The notes beneath the pieces were generated by a model. The model saw only the letters and a list, made by a program, of their open reading frames with translations, searched no databases and had not been told where the DNA came from. The translations under genes were made by a program, and so were the position numbers. Of a stretch of DNA of 64,000 nucleotides, positions 38,517 through 47,717 are shown piece by piece (within the stretch, counting starts at the first letter, position 1; the number at the start of each line of letters is the position of its first letter). The DNA is from Bacteroidales bacterium (GTDB lineage Bacteria > Bacteroidota > Bacteroidia > Bacteroidales > Lentimicrobiaceae): assembly GCA_022837485.1 (NCBI GenBank), contig JALHHH010000003.1:42153-106152 (forward strand), in the 5' to 3' direction.

Positions 38517-41500
38517 TTATTCAGCGGTTACCCCTATAAATACAAACACGTCGTTTGCCATCATATACCGGGCACATTCAACGGTTTCTGATGCACTTGA
38601 AAAATAACCGAATCTGACTTTGTATAATTTGCCAATCTTAATAACTCCCACCGGATAATCGCTCAAGGCTTCCAGTTTCCGTGTAAAAGCGCGGGCATTC
38701 GAAACTCGGGCAAAGGCTCCGGCCTGCACCCAGTATCTGCCTGCTGAAGCATTCACATTTCCTTCAATTACAGCCGCCATTACCGCAGGTTCCAGTCCTG
38801 CTTCAAGCCTTGTGACGGGGGCAGAAGCCATCATCCGGCTGATGTCATCCAGCAAAGCTGCAGCCGGCATTTCTGCAGTCTCTTCTCCTGCTTCTCCGGT
38901 CAATGCACCCATATCTTCCTGTTTCAGAGCAACGGCCATGGAAGTATCGGCACGAGACTCAGGAACCCCTGGCTTTGAAAGAGTGAATTCCAGGTCGCCT
39001 GCTATATCGCCAATTGCTAAGGATCTTATTTCGAAATAGTTCACTGCCGGCTCGCATATCAGGCCCAGGCGGGAAAGCTGAGCGGTATCGGCTGCAACGG
39101 AATAGCTACCGGGTGCCAGACCCATGTAGTTAAAAAAGCCGTCGGATTCCGAAAGGCTGCGGTGAATTTCCCTCCCGCTGCTATCGGAAAAAATAAGCGT
39201 AATTCTGCCCTGCCCCTTTGTTTTTCCATACTCTTTAAGGTAAACGCTGCCGATGGCTTCACCCATCACCATCACGGGAATCATCACCTGCTTGAATTGG
39301 TTGGGATCTATATTTACCCCGATCACCTTTTTATCGAGCTGCCATGCTATGTTTTCCAGACTGTTATCGTCAAGTTCGAGCAGATAGTTGATGTACGGCT
39401 CCAGTTCCATGATCCGAATAAGGCTGTCGCCCACGGGTTTCAGCAGCCGTCCGCCGTTGATGCGCACATTGAGTCCCGATGCCAGAGGCTCACCCGGATC
39501 GCGCAGGCCGTTGTGGTTGATGTCGAGGAAGGGGGTTAGGGTTATTCCGCCTCTTCCCACGGTGGAGCGGTTGTCGGCATGCAGGTATCCGTTGCCGCTG
39601 CCAAAGGCAAAGCTGCCCCTGGCGCTTTCTGTGGTATGCAGGTTAGTATTGGTGAGACGCACCGAGGTGGCGGTGAGTGCAAAGGGAAGATCGTAGCGGA
39701 AGGCTACCTCCACACTGCGGTAAGCGGAACGGAGATTCTCTTCATAAACAAGCGAAAGGTAAGCCTTTCGACGGAAAACCTTTTCAAGCTCGGCACGTGC
39801 CGATATCAGGCTTCCGTTGGTGATATCGAGCTGGGCCTGCGGCCGGAACATAATACTGCGACCCATAGGAATTCCCAGCGCCAGATTGGAATATACATAG
39901 GGCGTGCCGGCATCCAGCCAGCTGGCATATCCCGAAAGGCTCACTCCCATGCGGCCGATGTAAGAGGATACCAGCATCTCAGCCGTATTATAGGTTACGG
40001 ATTTTAACACATTCTGGCGGTATATCAGTCGCCCAAACGAACGTACCTTTCCCGTTCGCAGGGGAAACGACAGACTGGCTCTGCGCTCTTCCAGGTAATT
40101 GAAGCTGATGGCCTGCTGGTCTTTTTCATAAATGGCGTAATCAATATCAAAAACCAGACCCGAAGGAAGGCGGTAGCTGAGCAGCCCGTGCGAACGCACC
40201 CCGTGAGCGTATTCAGCATTCAGCAAAAAGTTATTCAGAAAGCGAACCGACGTATTCAAAAAGGGAATGGAAGGATTCTCCTTAATGGACGAGAGGTATT
40301 CCACGCCTCCTCCTACCGTGATGTTCCGGTGCACTCCGGCTCCGGCTTCCACCCTGCTGAAAAGCGCCCTTGAGGTATCCCTCACCATACCGGTACTCAC
40401 GTGGTATTCCACCTCGCCTTTCGGGATGAAATTATACGGGATATCCAGCGTTTGTTCGCGAATTCGTTCTTCGCCCCAGGGACCGTAAAACTTAAGCATC
40501 ACCTGTGAAGCTCCGTAAACCAGCGGCACTTCAAAGCTGAAAAACCCGGAGGCATCGGCAGTAGTGTATTCCACGATCACGTTGTTGATGTACAGCTCAA
40601 CCATCCAACCCGGCTCGGTGTAGTCGGAAAGGATATAGCTTCCGAACGATTTGCGGAAGGTGGTGGGGGTGTTGGTTGCCGAGACACCGAGTACCGGTGA
40701 ATAAATGGAGGATATGGAACGCGGCTGCAGCTTTCCTGCCATCACCTGCTTAACGATGCCGGCATCGTTGTTGGCCCAGCGCCAGCGGTACTGCTGTTGT
40801 CGCTCATCGAAGCCCGCACGTGTTGAATAATTCAGCAGCACATTGGCTTCCCCGCCGAAAAGTTCGGCACCTATTCCAAGATTGGCGCGCGTTTCGCTCG
40901 TCTCTTCCGAAACCTGGGTTGAAATTACCGACCAGTCGGCCATCCCACCCCTGAACAGATGGTAATCCCTGCCAAGAGTAGTATCGGCGGTTACTTCTCC
41001 CTTCAGGCGGTTCAGGTTCCTGCGCATCTGTGAAAGCCTGAGTTCCTTGACCACCGGAAGCTCGTGCGCTGTTTTCAGCTCCAGGGAGAGGTTGCGAAAG
41101 TTAAAAATAAGGTTGAGCCCGAATACCTTACCAAAAACGTCGTTGCGAAGACAAATGCCGGCATCGGTCAGGAGCATGCTGTTTTCACCGGGAGTTAAAG
41201 TCTGTGAGCCGAGAGAGATAGTATGTCCGGGTCTGCTGATGGTATACCGGAGGTCTTCACGAAGGAAGAACCCGCTAACCGTATCGTTATTCCGGCTGAC
41301 TTCATGGTTGATCTTTAGGATGCCGAATAAATCTGAAACCGGAACGTAAATCCGGTCGTTCATGTAAATGGCATTGATTTCAAAGCTGCCGACGCCCTGA
41401 ACAAGAAGCAAAACACCAATCTCATCGTACTCCGGATCTCCGGTTTCCTGAGCATGAAGCCGGGGTACCCAGGAAATTATGAACGCCATAAGCAGGGCCG

Positions 41501-41558
41501 CAACCATTCGATTAGGGATTAAACCCTTCAATTTCAAACGATTGCCTGCAGTTATCAT
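38517..41558 (-). CDS. Usher-like outer membrane protein with C-terminal SPOR domain
   Basis: 1013 residues; signal sequence in the first 37 (ending LHAQ). The N-terminal region (about 45-170) has MNDRIYVPVSDLFGILKI, like the periplasmic domain of ushers. The middle is a long beta-barrel-like run containing GWMVELYINNVIVEYTTADA and VPLVYGASQVMLKFYGPWGE, which closely follow the plug region of CS1/alternative ushers. Then come FLDINHNGLRDPGEPL, a carboxypeptidase-regulatory-like beta domain, and finally a SPOR domain at about 940-1013 (GRYWVQAGAF to VFIGV). Ushers form the pore through which pilus subunits are polymerised. SPOR binds denuded peptidoglycan and is not a normal usher part. The neighbouring chaperone and DUF4402 genes support the usher reading. 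Confidence 0.78.
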   Translation of the reverse strand: MITAGNRLKLKGLIPNRMVAALLMAFIISWVPRLHAQETGDPEYDEIGVLLLVQGVGSFEINAIYMNDRIYVPVSDLFGILKINHEVSRNNDTVSGFFLREDLRYTISRPGHTISLGSQTLTPGENSMLLTDAGICLRNDVFGKVFGLNLIFNFRNLSLELKTAHELPVVKELRLSQMRRNLNRLKGEVTADTTLGRDYHLFRGGMADWSVISTQVSEETSETRANLGIGAELFGGEANVLLNYSTRAGFDERQQQYRWRWANNDAGIVKQVMAGKLQPRSISSIYSPVLGVSATNTPTTFRKSFGSYILSDYTEPGWMVELYINNVIVEYTTADASGFFSFEVPLVYGASQVMLKFYGPWGEERIREQTLDIPYNFIPKGEVEYHVSTGMVRDTSRALFSRVEAGAGVHRNITVGGGVEYLSSIKENPSIPFLNTSVRFLNNFLLNAEYAHGVRSHGLLSYRLPSGLVFDIDYAIYEKDQQAISFNYLEERRASLSFPLRTGKVRSFGRLIYRQNVLKSVTYNTAEMLVSSYIGRMGVSLSGYASWLDAGTPYVYSNLALGIPMGRSIMFRPQAQLDITNGSLISARAELEKVFRRKAYLSLVYEENLRSAYRSVEVAFRYDLPFALTATSVRLTNTNLHTTESARGSFAFGSGNGYLHADNRSTVGRGGITLTPFLDINHNGLRDPGEPLASGLNVRINGGRLLKPVGDSLIRIMELEPYINYLLELDDNSLENIAWQLDKKVIGVNIDPNQFKQVMIPVMVMGEAIGSVYLKEYGKTKGQGRITLIFSDSSGREIHRSLSESDGFFNYMGLAPGSYSVAADTAQLSRLGLICEPAVNYFEIRSLAIGDIAGDLEFTLSKPGVPESRADTSMAVALKQEDMGALTGEAGEETAEMPAAALLDDISRMMASAPVTRLEAGLEPAVMAAVIEGNVNASAGRYWVQAGAFARVSNARAFTRKLEALSDYPVGVIKIGKLYKVRFGYFSSASETVECARYMMANDVFVFIGVTAE

Positions 41559-41576
41559 GGTGCGGATATGGCTGTA

Positions 41577-42083
41577 TTATTCCTGAATGAAAGTTACAAA
41601 AAAATGGCCTGTATATTCACCCGGCGGATTTGCAAGGGCATTTCCCGTGGTCAGCGAGCCTCCCACCCTCACCTGTGAACGAAACGGAGGACTAATGGTA
41701 TTGATAAACGGAGACAGAGGACTTGAGGTATTAATCCGGAGTAAAAGCTGTCCGCCATTGCTACCGCTAAGGATGACCCCCGGACCGAATACCAGGTGAA
41801 CGATGGCTCCGGGATTTGCCTCCACTTCGAAAACAGCAGGATGATACTGCCCTCCCATAAAAAGCGGAACCACATCTCCGGTAACGCTGCGGTTACCGTC
41901 GGCAGAGATAGTTACGGTACCTCCATTATCTCCGGCTATAAACGATCCAAAACTCAGATGCTGGAATGTAGAGACCTGCATGGGCCTGGGAGGCTGTTCC
42001 TGCGCTTTCAGCTCTGCTGCAAAAACGCTGAGAAACCACAGCATCACCAGGATTCCTGCAATTATATGTTTCCGGTTTATCAT
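41577..42083 (-). CDS. DUF4402 protein 3, putative pilus tip/adaptor subunit
   Basis: 168 residues with a signal peptide ending AELKAQ. The body shows the DUF4402 pattern: LSFGSFIAGDNGGTVTISADG, an F-x-V-x-A strand and the C-terminal GEYTGHFFVTFIQE. Unlike the other two DUF4402 proteins of this locus it lacks the AQAYAxxI segment between signal peptide and the LxFG strand. If that segment is the donor strand, this subunit could accept but not donate and would cap the fibre tip. It is 18 bases upstream of the usher-like gene, as expected for a cotranscribed minor subunit. Confidence 0.72.
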   Translation of the reverse strand: MINRKHIIAGILVMLWFLSVFAAELKAQEQPPRPMQVSTFQHLSFGSFIAGDNGGTVTISADGNRSVTGDVVPLFMGGQYHPAVFEVEANPGAIVHLVFGPGVILSGSNGGQLLLRINTSSPLSPFINTISPPFRSQVRVGGSLTTGNALANPPGEYTGHFFVTFIQE

Positions 42084-42136
42084 CGAATTGCTTTTATTAA
42101 TCTCTCACCAAATTTATTTTTTCTGCCGTTACCGGA

Positions 42137-45100
42137 TCAGCGAATTATTATTTTCTTTGAAAATACATGTCCTTCCGATACAAACGAAACAACGTAAACT
42201 CCGGCAGCCGGTGCAGCATCCAGGGTATGAATTCCTTTTCCCTCCAGGATTCCGGAAAAAATTTGCCGGCCCGATACGTTGAAAATACGAACCTCTCCCC
42301 TGACCGCCGTATAGAGTTCAACCACCAGTCGACCTTCGGAAAACCGGACATTAAAACTTTCTTCGCTCAGGGGACCCTGCGACAGATCCTTTTCGCTGAA
42401 AAGAAGTGAAAACCTCGCCCCGTGATCGCCTTCCGGCAGATAAAATTCCATTCCTTCCGGTTCTTTCATCTCTTTGATTTCAGCTGTTTTTTTATCGAAC
42501 AGAAACACACGGTTACCAGCCGGAAGGTTTTTACGTTCGGTGAGCATAAGCCTTACCTGTGCCGGACTCTGCAATTTCAGTCCCAGCGGGATTTCCGTTA
42601 CCTCATGCGACTGAGGCCATGAACCGATGACTACCTTTTTGTTGTCGGCCGTGCGGGCGTAGAGGTTGGGAACTCCCGCACCGGTATTTTCCAGTTTTAT
42701 CGCATCCTCGCCGGAGTGAAAATCCGCACTGGCCTCCGGATCCAGAATTATCACCAGATGATCGGCAGTCCCTGCCCAGGCTTCAAGCCTTACTATTGTC
42801 CGGTCTTCAGCATTTCCATGCTTGTGGAATATGGCCGCCGGCTCATTTACCCGAACCCGGTTGTCCATCCCAAACAAAGCCTGCACCGGATATTGCCCGT
42901 CGCTTACACGGATAAAAAATCCCTGCATGGAAGCAATTACCGGTCCGGCAGTACCATCGCTTGAAATACCGTTTTTGTATGTGCCGTAAGAGCCTCCATA
43001 CTGGTCGTTTGTCCCCGGATTAAAAAAGTAAACCGCATCGTCGATTCCGTCGCGGATCCAACCCTGGGCGGCATCCCAGTCGATGGGTGAAGGATATGGA
43101 TTGGATACCAGGTTGAATCCCTGCGTGAAGGTACGGTTGTGGTTAAACAGAGCTACCGGGCCAACCGGACCGTTGTTGACGGTTCCTTTCAGAACCAGTG
43201 TCTTCGGAGCTGCATCGGTACCCGACTGGGCGGCATATCCGTTCAGCGGCAGAAGCGGTAATTCGGGAGATGTGTAGGCTTGCCATCCGCTGGCCTCCCG
43301 GTTTTCGTCGTAATAATAAAACGAAGGAAAATCCGCTCCAAGATCGATGGTCCCGGAAAAACCGCCCACCACGGCATCGCTGAAGGGCGAACCCAAATAT
43401 TTGTAACCGTATCCCGATGCCAGGTATCGCTGAACAGCGACCTGTCCCAATACGGAACCGCTGCCCGAACCGTCGATAAGTGCAGTACTTCCTGCGGTTG
43501 AAATCAAGGTTAAGTTACTATTTGTGATGAGAGTTCCCTTTGCCACCAGAACCCCCGCATTAACTGAAATCATCTGATCGCCAAGGGCGATGCTGTTCGT
43601 ACGGTTTATTATAAGCTCCTTTACGGCTGGCGGATCGGAGAATATGCCAGCGGGAATCTCAAACGCGCTGCCATCCTGAGATTCCGAACTTCCAAACATC
43701 AGGGAAATTTCGGGTGAAAGTCTGAGTTTGCCGTTTGTTTTTGAGATGGGGATATCGCCTTCACGGAATGCAAGCACATCCCCCTGAGGCATAAATATAC
43801 CTTCTTCCAGCGACAGCATTCCGGTAATCGTAAGGTTGCCCGGAGCCGTAAGACCGGCCGGATTGGCCACCACCAGGTTGCGCACCAGCGGGGGAATGCC
43901 GTTGCCCGTGCTTTGCGGGACTGTGCCGCAGAAGGTATAATCGGTTGCGGGACTGAATGCCCTGCCCGCAGTACGTATGCTTCCGTTATCTCCCGAAAGG
44001 GTAATACCCCCGGGATGAGCCGTTGAAAGCGCACCTCCGGGTAATAGCAGGAACGAACCTTCGCCTGTAACCAGGTTGCTGCCGCAATCGAGTAATCCAC
44101 CGGCTTCAAAATCGGTACCAGGTCCGTCGGCAAGGGTCAAACCAGCCAGCAATGTAAGTACAGCGCCGGATTCCAGCTTCAGCTGGTCGGCAACTACCGG
44201 TGTTTCAAGGGCTACCATGTGCGTATTCCGGATAAGGATGCGGCCGTCGGCACTTGTGGGCGGCATGAGGGCCGGAAACCAGTTTAAACCATTGTTTTCG
44301 CTGCATTCCCAAATCTCAGGATCATGCCAGGTACCCGTAGCAATGGTACGGTAACTCTGCGTCGCCGGAAGCACGACCTCCACGGCATAATCTTCCACCT
44401 CACCGTCGAAGCCAGTGATGCAGGGCTGAGGGTTTTCGTTCCGGCTGGTGACAATCCGCATCCGGGTAAAACCGGGAAAAGCTTCCGCGGGCACAGCTAT
44501 TGTCAATGGAGAGTCCGATGTAGCTCCCGCCGGAGTATTTGTGGCCAGGCCAAGGTCGTACTCTTCCCCCGGATCGGTGAAGAGCCCGTTGGCATTCCAG
44601 TCGATCCAGGCACGGGTGGTGCTGCTACCGTTTCCTCCGGTATTCACGTGAATCGTAAGCTGTGTCTGTTCTCCCGCCGTAACTTTTGCTGCAAACACAG
44701 GGTAGTAATCGCTGTAGCCGGAGGTTTTGCCGCTCGAATTCGCCATAGTTGACACAGACACATAGGTGATTCCAGCTGCCGAGTTCAGGTTTCCCCATCC
44801 TGAACAATACAGGATACTGGTTCCCGTCAGGGTTACCGCTGTCTGAAGCGCTCCTCCCCCGTTAAGAATCATTCTGCCGGTATAGCTTTGCCCTTCATCC
44901 GCAGGCCGAAACCGGGCATAAAGGGTGGTTGATGGTAGAGAACCGCCGGTATACGAAATCTGCAGGGAGGAAGAATAATCACTATCGGAAGATGCAGAGA
45001 TTTCGAAACCCGCTGGTGCGGAAATCGGGATTATTCCGGATGCAGGGCTTAAATTTACACCGCTCAGGATAAAGGAGACAGCATCCGACTGGGATCCTGC

Positions 45101-46738
45101 CGTTTCATAACCAAAGTTCAGGACAGCGGGGTATACCGACAGCAGAGGTGATTCACTGAGGCTTATGCTTACCGGATAATCTTCCGTCTCGCCCCATGAA
45201 TACAACCCGCAGGGTTCGGTATCGGCTTCCGTACCGTCGCCTTTTATTATCACGCGCATTCGAGTGGAACCGGGAAGTGCATTTACAGGGACGAACACAT
45301 CGCCCAAAAGGGTAACCGAACCTGTGTAATCGCCTGAGAAAACCACTTCCGCAGGCTGCTCAAAAATGCCGTTGCGGTTGAAATCGATAAATACTTTACA
45401 GTATCCGTTATCGGGCACCGATGCAAAGGTTTCGCTGATGGCAATCGGATAAATCCGGCCTGCCACCAGTTCGGCTGCAGCCACGCTTTGTGTGTAATCG
45501 GTATAGCCGGCAGGTTTGACTACCTGTGAAGCATTGTCGATCCCGGCAAATGAAACACGGGTAATGGCTTCGTATTCCTGAAAGTTGACAGATGCTGAGG
45601 AGCAATACTCCGGAGGGAAGGAATTCCCCGAAAGGGAAACCAGGGCAATTGCTCCACCACCTTGAATCTGAAGGTCTGATGAGTAATTGCTGTTCGGCAG
45701 CAGAGGCCGGTATCGAACGTAAAGCGCGGTTGCCCCAGGGGTGGATGAGTTGTATGGAATTTGCAGACTTGTTGAAAAACCCGCTTCGGGCGAGAGTGAG
45801 ACCTCGAAGGGAGCGTTAAGGCTGACTGTCAGATTACCGGGAGCCCCGTTCAGGCTCAGGGCTGTGACTTGTATGGTTTTAATTCCGGATGTAAGACCGG
45901 CATTAACATGACCAAAGTCAATGGAAGAAGGCGTTGCTGAGATCTGAGGAGGAAGGGTGTAGGATACAATGACGTATCCGCCGGCGCCGGCACCGCCTGT
46001 ACGGCTGATGTTTGAATTGGTAACGGCACCGCTGCCACCGCCTCCGAAGATCAGCCCGGATCTTCCGTCGCTGCTGCCATTTACACCGTTAGCACCGTTG
46101 CCGCCATTCGGCAGCTGTCCGCCACCGCCGGTAGCACCGGTGGCGTTGCCGCCGTTGCCGCCTGAACCTGCAGCACCGCCGCCGCCGCCGGAGGAAACGG
46201 TACCGCCCCCGCCTCCGTTGCCACCCGAATATCTTACCTGTCCGGTCGAAGCAGAAGCCTGCCCGCCGGAACCTCCTCCGGAATTATTGTTCTGTCCGGC
46301 CTGTCCGCCCTCTGCAACAACCAGATTTCCGAAAGAAGTTGATCCGCCACTGGTATTTTGCATTCCTCCGGTCCCGACATTAACGTTGAAAACCTGGTCC
46401 GGACTTACGTTCAGAACGCTGCGGGCATAGGCTCCGCCGCCACCTCCGCCACCCCGGCGATTATTGGCGTTAATGGAGCTTCCTCCTCCCCCGGCACCCC
46501 AGCATTCTACTGTGATCTGCGTTACTCCTGCCGGGACCGTGAAAGTACCGCTTACCGCCCAGGTTTGCTGCGATTGTGCACCGGCCGTTTGCAGAACGGC
46601 CGGAGACAAAATCAGCATAAGAGCAAACAGTGGTACCAGCCAGCCGTAAAACACGGAAGCGGAACCCTGAAGCGTCCGGGAAATAACCGGCAGAGGGATT
46701 GTCGCATTAAAAAAACGGTCTGTTAAAGGCTGTTTCAT
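42137..46738 (-). CDS. Giant glycine-rich GEVED-domain T9SS surface protein
   Basis: 1533 residues. A long n-region precedes the signal peptide ending TAGAQS. A glycine-rich domain covers about 60-265, starting TFTVPAGVTQITVECWGAGG, as in Gly-rich surface proteins. Two GEVED domains follow: FIDFNRNGIFEQP...WGETEDYPV near 450-530 and WIDWNANGLFTDPGEE...DGEVEDYAV near 700-800. The latter half carries the beta module shared with the other T9SS proteins here (NLVSNPYPSPIDW), ending in a type A sorting domain (FSKKIIIR). GEVED domains occur in large adhesins. It is embedded between the chaperone gene (36 bases) and DUF4402 gene 3 (53 bases), so it is probably coexpressed with the chaperone-usher system. 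Adhesin is inferred. Confidence 0.82.
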   Translation of the reverse strand: MKQPLTDRFFNATIPLPVISRTLQGSASVFYGWLVPLFALMLILSPAVLQTAGAQSQQTWAVSGTFTVPAGVTQITVECWGAGGGGSSINANNRRGGGGGGGAYARSVLNVSPDQVFNVNVGTGGMQNTSGGSTSFGNLVVAEGGQAGQNNNSGGGSGGQASASTGQVRYSGGNGGGGGTVSSGGGGGAAGSGGNGGNATGATGGGGQLPNGGNGANGVNGSSDGRSGLIFGGGGSGAVTNSNISRTGGAGAGGYVIVSYTLPPQISATPSSIDFGHVNAGLTSGIKTIQVTALSLNGAPGNLTVSLNAPFEVSLSPEAGFSTSLQIPYNSSTPGATALYVRYRPLLPNSNYSSDLQIQGGGAIALVSLSGNSFPPEYCSSASVNFQEYEAITRVSFAGIDNASQVVKPAGYTDYTQSVAAAELVAGRIYPIAISETFASVPDNGYCKVFIDFNRNGIFEQPAEVVFSGDYTGSVTLLGDVFVPVNALPGSTRMRVIIKGDGTEADTEPCGLYSWGETEDYPVSISLSESPLLSVYPAVLNFGYETAGSQSDAVSFILSGVNLSPASGIIPISAPAGFEISASSDSDYSSSLQISYTGGSLPSTTLYARFRPADEGQSYTGRMILNGGGALQTAVTLTGTSILYCSGWGNLNSAAGITYVSVSTMANSSGKTSGYSDYYPVFAAKVTAGEQTQLTIHVNTGGNGSSTTRAWIDWNANGLFTDPGEEYDLGLATNTPAGATSDSPLTIAVPAEAFPGFTRMRIVTSRNENPQPCITGFDGEVEDYAVEVVLPATQSYRTIATGTWHDPEIWECSENNGLNWFPALMPPTSADGRILIRNTHMVALETPVVADQLKLESGAVLTLLAGLTLADGPGTDFEAGGLLDCGSNLVTGEGSFLLLPGGALSTAHPGGITLSGDNGSIRTAGRAFSPATDYTFCGTVPQSTGNGIPPLVRNLVVANPAGLTAPGNLTITGMLSLEEGIFMPQGDVLAFREGDIPISKTNGKLRLSPEISLMFGSSESQDGSAFEIPAGIFSDPPAVKELIINRTNSIALGDQMISVNAGVLVAKGTLITNSNLTLISTAGSTALIDGSGSGSVLGQVAVQRYLASGYGYKYLGSPFSDAVVGGFSGTIDLGADFPSFYYYDENREASGWQAYTSPELPLLPLNGYAAQSGTDAAPKTLVLKGTVNNGPVGPVALFNHNRTFTQGFNLVSNPYPSPIDWDAAQGWIRDGIDDAVYFFNPGTNDQYGGSYGTYKNGISSDGTAGPVIASMQGFFIRVSDGQYPVQALFGMDNRVRVNEPAAIFHKHGNAEDRTIVRLEAWAGTADHLVIILDPEASADFHSGEDAIKLENTGAGVPNLYARTADNKKVVIGSWPQSHEVTEIPLGLKLQSPAQVRLMLTERKNLPAGNRVFLFDKKTAEIKEMKEPEGMEFYLPEGDHGARFSLLFSEKDLSQGPLSEESFNVRFSEGRLVVELYTAVRGEVRIFNVSGRQIFSGILEGKGIHTLDAAPAAGVYVVSFVSEGHVFSKKIIIR
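45975..46492 (-). repeat. Glycine-codon-rich low-complexity tract
   Basis: GC-rich, imperfectly repeated GGN codons encode runs such as GGGGGGG, GSGGNGG and GGNGANG in the N-terminal domain of the 1533-residue protein. Repeats of this kind are prone to length change by slippage. Because units vary and spacers are absent, it is not a CRISPR array. Confidence 0.75.
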
Positions 46739-46774
46739 TTAACAAAGGCAGGTGATAAAGTCCGTAACATGCAC

Positions 46775-47599
46775 TTACTGCAGAAAAAAGAAAGTTTCCG
46801 AATACACTTCCGGCTTCAGGTCGTTGGGTGCGGAATAAGTGATCAGCAGTTTACCGGTACTCAGATCAACACCGGAAGGTGTGCGTAACTGCATGCTAAA
46901 ACGGCGGAGAGTATTTGGTGTGTAAACGGCTAATCCGCGCACTACGCCAACTTCAACCGTCTCTCCCCTTTGGGGTACCCATTTTACCGTCATATCGCCG
47001 TACACTGACTTCCCGCCGGAGCGCAGAAGATTCATGGAAAGCACCGGGTTGAGTTGATCCTGCAGGTCCAGACTGAGGTTTTCAATCCGTACCTGAAGAC
47101 CCGGATCGCCAACCCGTATGATCACAGGAATGGAGATTCCGTAGATTGGAACCAGCCGAATGCCTATGGATACGCTGTCGAAGGATGGCTCATCGCCAAG
47201 GGCCTTTTCTTCGGGTTCGGATCTGAAATAAAGGTGAGACCGGTATTCTCCCTGTTGCATATCGGCCATGCGCCTGAACTGCATGCGCACCACCTGGGCT
47301 TCGTTGGGGCCAAGAACAACGGTTCGGGGAAAAATCCTCAGATACTTATCGGCAAAGTACTGTCCCGAATCGGGACTCTCAATCTGTTCAAAATTTCCGT
47401 TTTCGAGCATGCGGTACTGAATAAACGAGATGCTGTAGCGTGCCGTATCGGAACCGGTATTAGCCAGGGTTAGCTCCTGCGAGGTTTTGTTGCCTTCGAA
47501 GACCACCCGGCGGGGTGTGATCATCAGATCGCCCTGTGCAAATCCCGGTAAGGAAAGTAGAAGAACAGCCTGTAAAACAATGTATTTTGCTGATTTCAT
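46775..47599 (-). CDS. PapD-like periplasmic pilus chaperone
   Basis: 274 residues with a signal peptide ending GFAQ. The first immunoglobulin-like domain opens LMITPRRVVFEGNKTSQEL, where Arg31 corresponds to the conserved Arg that anchors the subunit's C-terminal carboxylate. Further marks are LANTGSDTARYSIS and FPRTVVLGPNEAQVVRMQ, the typical G1-strand region. A second beta domain follows. Such chaperones hold pilus subunits by donor-strand complementation and hand them to the usher. It is longer than the usual 230 residues, like chaperones of archaic/alternative systems. Location between DUF4402 subunits and usher supports the role. Confidence 0.8.
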   Translation of the reverse strand: MKSAKYIVLQAVLLLSLPGFAQGDLMITPRRVVFEGNKTSQELTLANTGSDTARYSISFIQYRMLENGNFEQIESPDSGQYFADKYLRIFPRTVVLGPNEAQVVRMQFRRMADMQQGEYRSHLYFRSEPEEKALGDEPSFDSVSIGIRLVPIYGISIPVIIRVGDPGLQVRIENLSLDLQDQLNPVLSMNLLRSGGKSVYGDMTVKWVPQRGETVEVGVVRGLAVYTPNTLRRFSMQLRTPSGVDLSTGKLLITYSAPNDLKPEVYSETFFFLQ

Positions 47600-47647
47600 A
47601 GATGTTTGGGTTCGGTCGTTTGATTAAGGTTCAAACTTACACTTTTC

Positions 47648-47683
47648 CCGGGTACCGGTCAAAAAATATTGACGGATACCCGG
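47648..47683 (-). other. Intercistronic hairpin between DUF4402 gene 2 and the chaperone gene
   Basis: CCGGGTACCGGTCAA and TTGACGGATACCCGG form an imperfect 15-base stem with a 6-base loop. No T-run follows on the minus strand, so it may protect or process the mRNA rather than terminate it. Confidence 0.4.
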
Positions 47684-47717
47684 AGTGTCAATTGATCTGG
47701 TTACGGTTTGATCCGGT

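Noticed and set aside
45969..46430. A 153-codon plus-strand frame coding a Pro-rich protein
   Set aside because: It is the antisense shadow of the glycine codons in the 1533-residue protein; Gly GGN reads as Pro on the other strand.
45975..46492. Possible CRISPR or tandem-repeat array
   Set aside because: Units are irregular GGN-type codons inside an intact reading frame, with no constant repeat or unique spacers.
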